From: Campylobacteraceae bacterium
GTDB taxonomy: Bacteria > Campylobacterota > Campylobacteria > Campylobacterales > Sulfurovaceae
Length of the DNA stretch: 19,971 nt
Assembly: GCA_026985495.1 (NCBI GenBank)
Contig: JALSQJ010000202.1
Coordinates: 1 to 19,971 of the forward strand
Reading direction: 5' to 3'
Position numbers and translations under genes: made by a program. Each line of letters begins with the position of its first letter. The first letter of the stretch is position 1. Shown here in pieces: positions 6,343 to 13,964 of the stretch. The notes beneath the pieces are model-generated. The model did not search any database. It was given only the letters and a program-made list of their open reading frames with translations, and had not been told where the DNA came from.

Positions 6343-8307
6343 TTATACTCTTTTATAATTTATAATCTCTTCAAAAATCTCCTCTTTAGAGAGTATCCAA
6401 CGCTCAATAAGTAGTTTGGCAAGGTGAGAGATAAGCTTTTGCTCATCTTTGAGAATCTCTAGCGTTTCATTATATAGTTCACTAGCTTTACTCTCCATCT
6501 TTTTGTAAGCCTCTTTCTTTAGCATCTCAATATTGTCAAGTTTTAGTTTTGCAGTTGAGTAGGCAGAGGTCTCAATGAAGAGATGGTTTAGTATGTGAGT
6601 AATCTTCTCAATATCATTGGCAGAGCCAGTTGTAATATTTCTCTTTCCAAAAATAAGCTCTTCAGCAGCAACCCCACCGTAGAGAATTCGAACCTCTTTC
6701 TCTAGCTCATAGATACTATGGAGTAGTATATCATCAGATTCGCTAAGTACATACCCTAAAGCATTTACACGAGAGATGTTTTCAGAAGAGATTTTTATTA
6801 CTTTCATCTGCTCTTTTGTCTTCTCTATATCCATGTTGTTCTCTTTGAGGGTCTGTTTGTAGTTTACAATAAAGTGACCAATCTCATGAATAGATATAAT
6901 ATGACGCTCTTTATCTCTATTTTTGGTTGTTTTTCGGTTTGATTGACCAATCATCACCACCTCAAAAGCTTTCATAAGATGTTCATGCGAGACATGCTCC
7001 TCTTTTGCAATAGCTAATAGAGATGCCTCTTGAACAATGGTCTGTAGTGTTCTTGGACTTGTTTGAGAGAATGCTTTGGCAAGAAGGTTTAAATCTATGG
7101 TCTCATCTTTATTTTGAACAGGCTTTAAAAAGTGTTCTAAGAGTGCTTTTCTCTCCTCCTCATTTGGGAGTCTAAAGTGAATTTTTTTCTTAAATCGTGC
7201 TGCCATAGCTTCATCTATTTGCATATTACTCTCATCGAAGTTTGAAGCGACAATGGTAATAATGCGAACATCGTTAATGGTCTTAACACCTTCAAGATGC
7301 GTTAGTAGCTCATTGGAAGAGTCATCTGCCCACTTTTCACGTGATATACCTCTTTTTCTAAGAAGTGTTTGAGCCTCATCAATAAATACAACACATGTTT
7401 TAAACTTGTTCTCTACAGCTAGTTCATTGGCTTTCGAGTAGATTTTTTTAATGACATTTGCTCCACCTGCAATGTAGCCTGTCTCAACATTTCCTGTTGT
7501 TACTAAAATAGGAACTTCTAACTTTTTAGCAATCTGTACAGCCATAGTTGTCTTACCTGTCCCTTGCTCTCCAGAAAACATAATGTTAAAAATATCTTCA
7601 ATACCATACTCTGAGTAGAGTGAGATATTTTTAAGCATGTTAACTAAGTGGTGAATCTCCTCTTTTATATCATCGTATCCTATAATATCGTTCATGCTCC
7701 CTTTTATCTCTTTGGGTCTATAGATGGTAAATTTATCACCTCCAAGCATCATCATGCCTGAACTTTTAAGCACTAAGATTAGGAGTCCAATAAAGAGTAA
7801 ATCTAATGCATGTTCACCAATAAATGATAAAATAATAAACTTAGGTTTCCCATCATCAGGTTTAATCCATTGGTAGTTAATATTGGCTTTAATTAACTCT
7901 TTTTCAATACTTCGTGTAATACTGTAGATAGGTAGATTTTTAATCTCTTTAGTCTCATTTTTCTCTTTAAAAAAGACATCAACATTTAGCTCTTCATCAA
8001 CAACAAAAAAAACCTTATCAGCAGAGAGTAGCTCTTTTACAGCTGAACTATTATCATCAAAATAGTTAATCTCTTTAGCATTTTTAGAGATTATTTGTAG
8101 TTCACTCTCTTTACTATTTGACTCTTTAAGAGATGAAGAGAGATAGAGACTCATATCTAATGTTAATATAAGTGTAATTATAAAAAAAACCTTCTGTTTT
8201 GTTGGTATGTTTTGGGTAGGAGGGGTCTCTTTAAACTTTTTTTCTATTCTCTTATAAATTTCTGATTTTTTAATCTTTTCTATTAACTCTTTTAACCAAT
8301 CTGGCAT
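6343..8307 (-). CDS. Divergent FtsH-type AAA+ membrane protease
   Basis: The 654-residue protein has FtsH architecture: a cytoplasmic N-terminal tail of about 36 residues, a membrane span (about 38-58), a periplasmic domain, a second span (about 157-181), an AAA+ module with Walker A GEQGTGKT (246-253), an aromatic pore residue in GYIAGG (Tyr278), Walker B VVFIDEA (Asp310, Glu311), and an M41 protease domain with HEIGH (474-478), GGVAAEELIFG (544-554) and the zinc ligand in GSANDIE (Asp565). All protease ligands are intact. Departures from classical FtsH are the Walker A variant (GEQ for GPP), the N-terminal tail, and a second-region-of-homology segment AARFKKKIHF in which one of the two arginine-finger positions appears to be lysine. 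It is probably a paralogue, not the housekeeping FtsH. It converges on htpX. Confidence 0.88.
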   Translation of the reverse strand: MPDWLKELIEKIKKSEIYKRIEKKFKETPPTQNIPTKQKVFFIITLILTLDMSLYLSSSLKESNSKESELQIISKNAKEINYFDDNSSAVKELLSADKVFFVVDEELNVDVFFKEKNETKEIKNLPIYSITRSIEKELIKANINYQWIKPDDGKPKFIILSFIGEHALDLLFIGLLILVLKSSGMMMLGGDKFTIYRPKEIKGSMNDIIGYDDIKEEIHHLVNMLKNISLYSEYGIEDIFNIMFSGEQGTGKTTMAVQIAKKLEVPILVTTGNVETGYIAGGANVIKKIYSKANELAVENKFKTCVVFIDEAQTLLRKRGISREKWADDSSNELLTHLEGVKTINDVRIITIVASNFDESNMQIDEAMAARFKKKIHFRLPNEEERKALLEHFLKPVQNKDETIDLNLLAKAFSQTSPRTLQTIVQEASLLAIAKEEHVSHEHLMKAFEVVMIGQSNRKTTKNRDKERHIISIHEIGHFIVNYKQTLKENNMDIEKTKEQMKVIKISSENISRVNALGYVLSESDDILLHSIYELEKEVRILYGGVAAEELIFGKRNITTGSANDIEKITHILNHLFIETSAYSTAKLKLDNIEMLKKEAYKKMESKASELYNETLEILKDEQKLISHLAKLLIERWILSKEEIFEEIINYKRV

Positions 8308-8335
8308 TATCTCTCTTTTAAAAATTTGTTAAGGT

Positions 8336-8341
8336 ATTATA
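8336..8341 (-). promoter_or_regulatory. Predicted -10 box of the FtsH-type protease gene
   Basis: TATAAT on the minus strand (plus-strand ATTATA at 8336-8341), 29 bases upstream of the ATG at 8307; start predicted near 8329. AAGAGAG serves as a modest ribosome-binding site. The gene therefore probably has its own promoter rather than reading through from hom, which ends 139 bases upstream. Confidence 0.5.
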
Positions 8342-8436
8342 ATCACATTTATATGAAAAAATTACCGATTTACTAGTGACTTATGGATATATTGTTATAG
8401 ATGATGCTCTATTGCAGGGTGCTTTAGTGTTGATTG

Positions 8437-8453
8437 GAAGTAATAGTTACTTC
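8437..8453 (-). repeat. Perfect hairpin over the hom stop codon
   Basis: GAAGTAA (8437-8443) and TTACTTC (8447-8453) with a 3-base loop; the right arm contains the hom TAA. No T run follows on the minus strand, so it is not a standard intrinsic terminator, though it may stabilise the 3' end. The remainder of the 8308-8446 gap shows only the promoter at 8336. Confidence 0.4.
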
Positions 8454-9712
8454 TCAATCCTCATCATAGCAATTTTGCCATGAACACACTCAAGCTTTTT
8501 AAAGGCTAAAATTGCCTCTTCTATTTTTGCCTCTTGACATTTATGTGTGGTGAAGAGTAGTTTAACATGACCATCTTCAACATGAGGTTTTTGTAGCATA
8601 GACTCAATTGAGATACCAAAGGTATCTAAGGAGTTTGTCACTTTTGCTAATACTCCAGGTTGGTCATCTACTTCCATTCTTAGGTAGTAGTTTGTTGTAA
8701 TATTCTCTTTAGAAAGAAGCTCTAAACCACCACCCTCTAGCCCTTTTTTATAGCCTAGCATAGGACCATGGTTCCCACGAACAATATCAATAATATCTGC
8801 AACAACAGCAGAAGCTGTCGCATCACCACCTGCCCCTGCACCATAGTACATAGTCTCACCTACACGGTCACCTACAACAGAGACAGCATTCATTACCCCA
8901 TCGACTTTTGCTATCATACTACTTGATGGAATCATCGTAGGGTGTACTCTAAGCTCTACACCATTTTTGGTCTTTTTAGCAATTCCAAGCAGTTTAATCT
9001 CATATCCAAACTCTTTTGCAAAATCAACATCGGTAGCTGTAATCTTTTGAATACCCTCAATAAGAATATCTTCTGGTTTGGCATCAATTCCGTAGGCGAT
9101 ACTTGCTAAGATTAGAAGCTTATGTGAGGCATCAAATCCACCAACATCAAATGTTGGGTCAGCCTCTGCATAACCCAACTCTTGTGCCTCTTTTAGAATC
9201 TCATCGTATAAAGCACCTTCATTAATCATCTTGGTTAGCATGTAGTTGGTTGTACCATTCATAATACCCTGAATAGACTCAATATGGTTTGCTGTTAATC
9301 CATTTCTTAACGCACCAATAATAGGAATTCCACCTGCTGTACTCGCCTCATACATAAGAGGAATATTACCAGCAATCTCTTGAAGCTCATAACGGTGATA
9401 TGCTAAAAGTGCTTTGTTGGCAGTTACTACTGCTTTACCATTTTGTAAGGCTTTTTTTACTAATTCATAAGGCTCTTCAACTCCACCCATAAGCTCTACT
9501 ACAATGTCAATCTCTGGGTCATCTACAATATCTGATGGATTATCTGAAAGAGTAATGCTTACACCTCTATCTTTAGATAGATTTTTAACTACACCAGCTT
9601 TTACAACAATCTTTTTACCAGCTCTAGCTTCAATAATGTCAGCATTGGTCTCTAAAATATTTGCAACACTTGCCCCAACTGTTCCAACTCCAAGTATTCC
9701 TATTTTTATCAT
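8447..9712 (-). CDS. hom: Homoserine dehydrogenase with ACT domain
   Basis: Reduces aspartate semialdehyde to homoserine in the threonine/methionine branch of the aspartate pathway; cytoplasmic. The 421-residue protein is the monofunctional type: a Rossmann dinucleotide site GVGTVG (8-13), TANKAL (97-102), the catalytic core NGTTNYML (152-159) and the DASHKL segment with catalytic Lys198, then a C-terminal ACT domain (about 345-421, with VDDQPGVLAKV) that usually mediates threonine feedback. An AAGGA ribosome-binding site lies inside the last codons of the upstream aminotransferase gene, whose stop is two bases before this ATG, so translation is probably coupled. Confidence 0.96.
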   Translation of the reverse strand: MIKIGILGVGTVGASVANILETNADIIEARAGKKIVVKAGVVKNLSKDRGVSITLSDNPSDIVDDPEIDIVVELMGGVEEPYELVKKALQNGKAVVTANKALLAYHRYELQEIAGNIPLMYEASTAGGIPIIGALRNGLTANHIESIQGIMNGTTNYMLTKMINEGALYDEILKEAQELGYAEADPTFDVGGFDASHKLLILASIAYGIDAKPEDILIEGIQKITATDVDFAKEFGYEIKLLGIAKKTKNGVELRVHPTMIPSSSMIAKVDGVMNAVSVVGDRVGETMYYGAGAGGDATASAVVADIIDIVRGNHGPMLGYKKGLEGGGLELLSKENITTNYYLRMEVDDQPGVLAKVTNSLDTFGISIESMLQKPHVEDGHVKLLFTTHKCQEAKIEEAILAFKKLECVHGKIAMMRIEK

Positions 9713-9714
9713 TT

Positions 9715-10956
9715 TTATGATTCCTTCTGCTTATTCTCTTCTTCTACTTTTTTAAGAAATTTTTTAATGTTTCTTGCTGCTTGACGGATTCTATTTTCAT
9801 TTTCAATAAGTGCAATTCTTACCGAATCATCTCCATATTTTCCAAAGCCAACTCCTGGACTTACAGCAACACCTGCTTCGGTTAATAAGCGTTTTGAAAA
9901 CTCTAAACTTCCCATAGCTTGACAGCTCTTTGGAATTTTACCCCAAATAAACATACTAGCACTTGGTTTGCCCATATGCCAACCTGCATTTTCAAACGCT
10001 TTTAACATAACATCTCGTCGTTTTTCATAAAGAGGAATAATCTGCTCATCTGGTACATAGTGGTGTTCGTCAAGTGCAACAGTAGCTGCTACTTGAATAG
10101 GAGTAAACATTCCGTAGTCTAGCCATGATTTAATACTCTGTAATGCACCAATGAGTTTTTTGTTTCCACAAACAAAACCAACACGCCAACCAGCCATATT
10201 GTAAGATTTTGACATAGTGTATGCTTCAACAGCAACATCTTTTGCACCCTCTACCTCTAAAATAGATGGGGTAGTGTAGCCATCAAAAGTGATATCTGCA
10301 TAAGCAATATCAGAGATAATGTAGAAACGTTTCTCTTTTGCTAAAGCAACCACTCGTTCATAAAATTCAGGTGTAACGGTAGCAGTTGTAGGGTTATGAG
10401 GAAAGTTTAGTACTAAAAATTTTGCTTTTGGTAGTGAGTTATCAAGAGCATTATTTAAATCTTTAAAAAATTGCTCCTCATCTACTTCAAAATTCTCTTC
10501 GTCAAACTTTAGTTTCATCTTCTCTACATTTGCCCCAGCTAAAATGAACGCTTGTGAGTGAATAGGGTAGGTTGGGTCAGGAACAATAGCAACATCTCCT
10601 GGATTGGTAATAGCTTGAACTAAATGGACGTACCCCTCTTTACTTCCCATTGTCGCGACAACTTCACTATCTGGGTCAAGTTCAACATTATATTTGCGTT
10701 TATACCATTTTGTCATGGCAAGACGGAGTTTATAGATACCTTTACTTGCACTATATCCATGTGTTTTATCGCGTTGGGCTGTTTCACAAAGTTTGTCAAT
10801 GATAGGTTGAGGAGTTCTCGCGTCTGGATTTCCCATAGAAAAATCTATAATATCTGCACCTGCTCTTCTTGCTGTCATTTTTAGGTCATTTATCTCAGCA
10901 AAAATATATTTTGGCAATCTATTTATTTTTTCAAATTGAATCTCATCAAACATCAT
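9715..10956 (-). CDS. alaC: AlaC-type class I/II aminotransferase (alanine aminotransferase family)
   Basis: Pyridoxal-phosphate enzyme of fold type I. The 413-residue sequence follows E. coli AlaC closely through its length: RLPKYIFAEINDLKMTARRAG near the N-terminus, DFSMGNPD (38-45), HGYSASKGI (66-74), the substrate/cofactor NFPHNPT (184-190), SDIAYAD (215-221), and the PLP lysine in TMSKSYNMAGWRVG (Lys250, with Arg258 close by). AlaC transfers amino groups between alanine and 2-oxoglutarate; close relatives are often labelled LL-diaminopimelate or aspartate aminotransferase, so the true substrate is not settled. Two consecutive ATGs occur (10956 and 10953); AGAGGA spacing slightly favours the second. 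Coupled to hom, which hints at a role in aspartate-family metabolism. Confidence 0.88.
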   Translation of the reverse strand: MMFDEIQFEKINRLPKYIFAEINDLKMTARRAGADIIDFSMGNPDARTPQPIIDKLCETAQRDKTHGYSASKGIYKLRLAMTKWYKRKYNVELDPDSEVVATMGSKEGYVHLVQAITNPGDVAIVPDPTYPIHSQAFILAGANVEKMKLKFDEENFEVDEEQFFKDLNNALDNSLPKAKFLVLNFPHNPTTATVTPEFYERVVALAKEKRFYIISDIAYADITFDGYTTPSILEVEGAKDVAVEAYTMSKSYNMAGWRVGFVCGNKKLIGALQSIKSWLDYGMFTPIQVAATVALDEHHYVPDEQIIPLYEKRRDVMLKAFENAGWHMGKPSASMFIWGKIPKSCQAMGSLEFSKRLLTEAGVAVSPGVGFGKYGDDSVRIALIENENRIRQAARNIKKFLKKVEEENKQKES

Positions 10957-11003
10957 TATCCTCTTTATCTATTAACTTTATTTTTTATGATTTAAGAAAA
11001 ACT

Positions 11004-11033
11004 AAAAAACAGAAGGTTGTTACCACCCTCTGT
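11004..11033 (-). terminator. Intrinsic terminator overlapping the end of the RodZ-like gene
   Basis: On the minus strand a 9-bp stem ACAGAGGGT (11033-11025) / ACCTTCTGT (11017-11009, one G-T pair), 7-base loop, and six T (11009-11004). The left arm encodes the last codons of the RodZ-like protein and the stop codon lies in the loop. It separates the rpmE-rsmI-rlmB-rodZ-like block from alaC-hom. Confidence 0.8.
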
Positions 11034-12000
11034 GTCCATTTAACTCTCTAAACTCTTTTTTTGTAATCTCTTTAATATCACTACTATCAATTAGGAAGTA
11101 GTGTTTCTTGTTGTCGGCAATCTCTAATGTTTTTGTTTCACTGACAATATTTAAAAATCCATGTCCTGTCACAAGTAGCCATTTAGCATTGTTTATTTCA
11201 AATGGTGCAGAGACTCTCTTCATGAATTCTCTACGTTTTTTTGTCTCAATATTAATAAATCCGTACCATAACATACCTCGTGTAGGGTTAATAGTAATAG
11301 TGGTAATAGGTGTTGTAGTAGTTTCTGGTTTATTCTCTTCTACTACCTCTTTAATTGTATTGTTTGCTTCATTTTTTAAGAACTCTTTAGATACCTCTTT
11401 TACTACAGACTCTATCGATTGGGTCTCTTCGGAAGTTGGTTTATTTGAGAGAGCTGATTGCACTGGAGCAACTTTTTTTGAATCTTCAAGTGCAATAGCC
11501 TCTATTTTAGGAGTAATAGGAGTCTCTATTCGTACCTCTTCTGCTTCTTCAATAGTAACCTTTTTAGCATCTTCAGTTGTTGCATTTGTCTCTAAAGCTT
11601 TTTTATCATCAAAAGAGTTTGGTTTATCTTGAATTTGCTGAATGATTGGGTCTAGTTTTCTTTGAGAGTAGAGGTAGTAGCCTCCTCCTAAAATTGCAAC
11701 TATAATAAAAAATTTAAAAAAAGAGAATCCCCCACCTGTAGTAGAATCTTTAGGAATCATTACTACATTATCATCAACAGGTTTATGCTCTTCATAATAG
11801 AGTTTTATATTTTGTCTTAAATCATTGATATCAATATCAGGATACTCTCTCTCAAGAATAAGTAAGAAGCCTAGTGCTTTTACTCTATTTAAGTTTTCAA
11901 AATCTTCATTAACCAAGTAATTCAAGTTAATAGTTGAAATATTTGTCTTAGAAGATACACTCTCTATACCTTGTTGTTCTATTAGTTCGTTAAATAACAT
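11020..12000 (-). CDS. RodZ-like membrane protein (HTH domain, one membrane span, C-terminal domain)
   Basis: The 326-residue protein has three parts. Residues 15-72 read like the RodZ-type helix-turn-helix (TNIS...LNYLVNEDFENLNRVKALGFLLILEREYPDIDINDL), matching the pattern of the domain that binds MreB in RodZ. Residues about 92-111 are a single membrane span (FSFFKFFIIVAILGGGYYLY) with an N-terminal-inside orientation expected. A long acidic, Thr/Glu-rich linker follows (about 115-240), then a compact C-terminal domain (242-326, GMLWYGFINIETKKRREF...). RodZ links MreB to cell-wall synthesis and rod shape; here that role is an inference from architecture and the N-terminal pattern. Its ATG overlaps the end of rlmB by 11 bases and its AGGATGGG ribosome-binding site lies in rlmB's last codons, so translation is coupled. 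Confidence 0.65.
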   Translation of the reverse strand: MLFNELIEQQGIESVSSKTNISTINLNYLVNEDFENLNRVKALGFLLILEREYPDIDINDLRQNIKLYYEEHKPVDDNVVMIPKDSTTGGGFSFFKFFIIVAILGGGYYLYSQRKLDPIIQQIQDKPNSFDDKKALETNATTEDAKKVTIEEAEEVRIETPITPKIEAIALEDSKKVAPVQSALSNKPTSEETQSIESVVKEVSKEFLKNEANNTIKEVVEENKPETTTTPITTITINPTRGMLWYGFINIETKKRREFMKRVSAPFEINNAKWLLVTGHGFLNIVSETKTLEIADNKKHYFLIDSSDIKEITKKEFRELNGHRGW

Positions 12001-12673
12001 TTCCCATCCTATGTATTATAATTGATGCTGCAGCACTTACATTTAGTGAATCAAACTCATGCTTCATCTCAATAGAGACCATCTGGTCTATTTTTGACTT
12101 TGCCCTTTTTGAAATTCCTTCACCTTCGCTTCCTAATACCAATACTTTTTTTTCACTAAATTGACATTTATTGAGTTGTTTGCCATCCATTGAAGCACCA
12201 TAAATTTTAAAATTTACCTGTTTAAGTTCATTCAAAACATCTAGCACATTTGGAATGATTGTAAACGGCATATTAAGTAGAGCCCCTGAGCTTGTACGAA
12301 TAATAGATTCATACTTCAGTGATTTAACCCCTGAGGCAATTATGCCATCTACTCCTAATGCATAGGCTGAACGTACAATTGCACCAATATTTCCTGTATC
12401 GGTTAGTCCATCAAGAACTAAAATGAAATTCTCTTTTTTTAGTGTTGTTAAATCACTCTCTTTAAGTGCTTCCATCTCAATTAAAAGACCTTGATGGTTA
12501 CCCCCTTTACTCATACTTTGAGCCCATTTCTCTTCTAAAAACTTAATTTTTGGTTTATAGGCTTCAAAAAGTTTTTGAGGTAAAACTCCTTTTTTTGCAA
12601 TATAGACAGTTTTAATAGATGTTTCATGCTCTTGCAACGCATGGAGACAAACTTGTTTCCCATAAATAATCAT
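11990..12673 (-). CDS. rlmB: TrmH/SpoU-family 23S rRNA 2'-O-methyltransferase RlmB
   Basis: SPOUT-class enzyme; RlmB methylates the ribose of G2251 in 23S rRNA. From the chosen ATG (12673) the product is 227 residues and opens MIIYGKQVCLHALQ, the usual start of the family; a GTG at 12712 would add 13 residues with no family support. Neither start has a clear Shine-Dalgarno sequence. Motifs: substrate-binding N-terminal domain, motif 1 DTGNIGAIVRSA (92-103), motif 2 GSEGEGIS (181-188), motif 3 SLNVSAAASI (209-218), which form the trefoil knot and SAM site. A short paralogous SpoU enzyme cannot be fully excluded, but length and N-terminal domain favour RlmB. It follows rsmI and overlaps the RodZ-like gene. 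Confidence 0.88.
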   Translation of the reverse strand: MIIYGKQVCLHALQEHETSIKTVYIAKKGVLPQKLFEAYKPKIKFLEEKWAQSMSKGGNHQGLLIEMEALKESDLTTLKKENFILVLDGLTDTGNIGAIVRSAYALGVDGIIASGVKSLKYESIIRTSSGALLNMPFTIIPNVLDVLNELKQVNFKIYGASMDGKQLNKCQFSEKKVLVLGSEGEGISKRAKSKIDQMVSIEMKHEFDSLNVSAAASIIIHRMGNVI

Positions 12674-12726
12674 AAAAAGGATTTTACCCTTTTTTTGCTG
12701 TATTTTTATCACATGGAAAAATAATA

Positions 12727-13542
12727 TTAGCTAATAAGCTCTTTATACCACTCTTTGACCGATTTCTCTGTTAATTTTGCTAGAAGTTTTGCTTTAATTT
12801 TAGGTTGTAAATCTAAATTTAAAATATCTTCAATATGTAAAGCTTTAGAACTCTCTTTTTTTGCTCTAATAACTACAACCCATTCACCTTTTGGATTTAT
12901 GGCTTTAGTGTTGAACTGTTTTAAAATCTCTTTTGCTGAACCTCTATAGTAATTTTGAAATTTTTTAGTCAACTCTTTAGTAAAAAATAGTTCTCTTTGT
13001 TCATCTATTTCAACTATTTGAGCAATAAGTTTCTCTATTCTGTGAGGGGATTCATATAAAATAGTATTGGTTGTGTGGTTCATAACCTCTATAAGTGCTG
13101 AACTTCTATCGCTCCCTTTTTGGGGTAAAAAACCATAAAAAAGAAAAGCTCCCTCTTTAAAACCACTAGCTGCATAGGCTGTAGTAACAGCAGTAGCTCC
13201 AGGAAGAACATCATACTCTATGCTATTTTGTTGGCAGTAGTCAACTAAAATTTGTCCAGGGTCAGAGATGATAGGCATACCAGCATCACTAACATAAACA
13301 ACCTGCTCATCTTTTAATCGACTCGCAATTTGGGTTAAACGTTCAGCTCCATTGTGTTCATGAAAAGATAGAAATTCAATCTCTGGATAGTTAAACTCAA
13401 AACGCTCTTCTAAAATATGTAGTAGTCGTTTGGTCTCTCTTGTATCTTCACACAAAAAGAGTGTAGCTTTTTCAAACTCTTTTAAAGCTCGTATAGTAAT
13501 GTCTTGTGGGTTTCCAATAGGGGTGGGGATAAATGTTAGCAT
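12727..13542 (-). CDS. rsmI: 16S rRNA (cytidine-1402 2'-O)-methyltransferase RsmI
   Basis: Tetrapyrrole-methylase fold enzyme that methylates the ribose of C1402 in the decoding centre of 16S rRNA. The 271-residue protein shows the family blocks TPIGNP (7-12), EDTRETKRLL (32-41), SDAGMPIISDPG (85-96), PGATAV (114-119) and FYGFLP (135-140). Length is normal. The ATG is preceded by ATATATAG with no Shine-Dalgarno sequence; the only purine-poor GACCTCC nearby lies inside a hairpin between rpmE and this gene, so initiation may be inefficient or coupled. Grouping with rlmB and rpmE makes a ribosome-biogenesis block. Confidence 0.96.
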   Translation of the reverse strand: MLTFIPTPIGNPQDITIRALKEFEKATLFLCEDTRETKRLLHILEERFEFNYPEIEFLSFHEHNGAERLTQIASRLKDEQVVYVSDAGMPIISDPGQILVDYCQQNSIEYDVLPGATAVTTAYAASGFKEGAFLFYGFLPQKGSDRSSALIEVMNHTTNTILYESPHRIEKLIAQIVEIDEQRELFFTKELTKKFQNYYRGSAKEILKQFNTKAINPKGEWVVVIRAKKESSKALHIEDILNLDLQPKIKAKLLAKLTEKSVKEWYKELIS

Positions 13543-13555
13543 CTATATATGAGTA

Positions 13556-13580
13556 AAGGGCAGACATGGAGGTCGCCCTT
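13556..13580 (-). repeat. Hairpin between rpmE and rsmI
   Basis: AAGGGC (13556-13561) with GCCCTT (13575-13580), extended inward by GAC (13563-13565) and GTC (13572-13574) with one bulged base; loop of six. The minus strand continues with only three T, so it would be a leaky terminator or an RNA processing/stability element, not a full stop. Confidence 0.5.
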
Positions 13581-13582
13581 AC

Positions 13583-13598
13583 ACAACTTATAAGTTGT
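13583..13598 (-). repeat. 16-base perfect palindrome over the rpmE stop codon
   Basis: ACAACTTATAAGTTGT is perfectly symmetric and contains the rpmE TAA (13588-13590). It abuts the hairpin at 13556-13580. As RNA it could only fold with a small loop; as DNA it is a perfect dyad. Purpose unknown. Confidence 0.45.
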
Positions 13599-13785
13599 AT
13601 TTTTTCTTAAATTTGTCGATTCTACCTGCAGCATCAACACTTCTTTCTGAACCTGTAAAGAATGGATGACACTCATTACAAATATCAATAGTCATCTCCT
13701 CTTTGTTTGTTCTTATCTCAAATGTGTTTCCACATGCACATGTAACTTTACACTCTTTAAAGTCTGGGTGAATATCTTTTCTCAT
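13588..13785 (-). CDS. rpmE: 50S ribosomal protein L31 (zinc-binding type)
   Basis: The 65-residue protein is a complete bacterial L31: MRKDIHP start, the CxC and CxxC pairs (Cys16, Cys18, Cys36, Cys39) that hold zinc in the C+ form, and the [24 protein letters not shown] ending pattern. L31 sits on the central protuberance and forms bridge B1b between subunits. AAGGA lies before the ATG (plus-strand 13792-13796). Two minus-strand TATAAT boxes lie upstream, one close (13816-13821) and one 128 bases away (13913-13918) with a GC-rich discriminator, which would give a long leader. The presence of zinc ligands means it can also serve as a zinc store. First gene of the rpmE-rsmI-rlmB-rodZ-like block. 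Confidence 0.97.
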   Translation of the reverse strand: MRKDIHPDFKECKVTCACGNTFEIRTNKEEMTIDICNECHPFFTGSERSVDAAGRIDKFKKKYNL

Positions 13786-13905
13786 CTTGAGTCCTTTAAC
13801 TGTTTTTTTAATTTAATTATATTAGGTAACTAACCTACTTTAGCAAATGCTCTTCCATTAAATAATGGGCTTTCTTGCAACACTCTTAGGTGAGACAACA
13901 AATTC
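13786..13905 (-). promoter_or_regulatory. Candidate structured rpmE leader with alternative pairings
   Basis: If transcription starts from the distal promoter, the leader of about 120 bases contains CCAUU/AAUGG (13868-13855) nested inside GCAA/UUGC, and a hairpin in which UAGGU (13837-13833) pairs with ACCUA (13827-13823). An identical ACCUA copy at 13891-13887 can pair with the same UAGGU, so two states are possible. Ribosomal protein leaders that bind their own product are known for L31 in other phyla; a match to any known class cannot be shown here. Confidence 0.35.
13816..13821 (-). promoter_or_regulatory. Proximal -10 box of rpmE
   Basis: TATAAT on the minus strand (plus ATTATA at 13816-13821); start near 13809, leader about 24 bases including the AAGGA ribosome-binding site. 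Confidence 0.5.
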
Positions 13906-13912
13906 AGCGCGA

Positions 13913-13918
13913 ATTATA
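13913..13918 (-). promoter_or_regulatory. Distal rpmE promoter with GC-rich discriminator
   Basis: Minus-strand TATAAT followed by TCGCGC before the predicted start near 13905. The same design (TATAAT then TTCGC) is seen at the tRNA-Ser promoter in this window (17898-17903). GC-rich discriminators are typical of stable-RNA and ribosomal-protein promoters under stringent control, which fits rpmE. Confidence 0.5.
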
Positions 13919-13952
13919 TCTAAATTTCATTAAAATATATTTATCTATACGG

Positions 13953-13958
13953 TAGAAT
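13953..13958 (+). promoter_or_regulatory. Candidate -10 box implying a leaderless histidine kinase message
   Basis: TAGAAT at 13953-13958 would place the start of transcription at about 13965, which is the A of the kinase ATG. No Shine-Dalgarno sequence precedes that ATG. A weaker alternative is TATACG at 13946-13951. Confidence 0.3.
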
Positions 13959-13964
13959 CTCTTC

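Noticed and set aside
8345..8483. A plus-strand frame of about 45 codons across the gap between the FtsH-type gene and hom
   Set aside because: No ATG, the only GTG lacks a ribosome-binding site, it runs into hom antisense, and the peptide matches no family I know.
11108..11632. A 174-codon plus-strand frame
   Set aside because: It is antisense to the RodZ-like gene, with low-complexity Val/Ser/Ile runs that mirror the Thr/Glu linker codons; no start signals.
12674..12712. GTG start of rlmB at 12712
   Set aside because: The extra 13 residues (basic, no family match) have no ribosome-binding site; the family N-terminus begins at the ATG at 12673.
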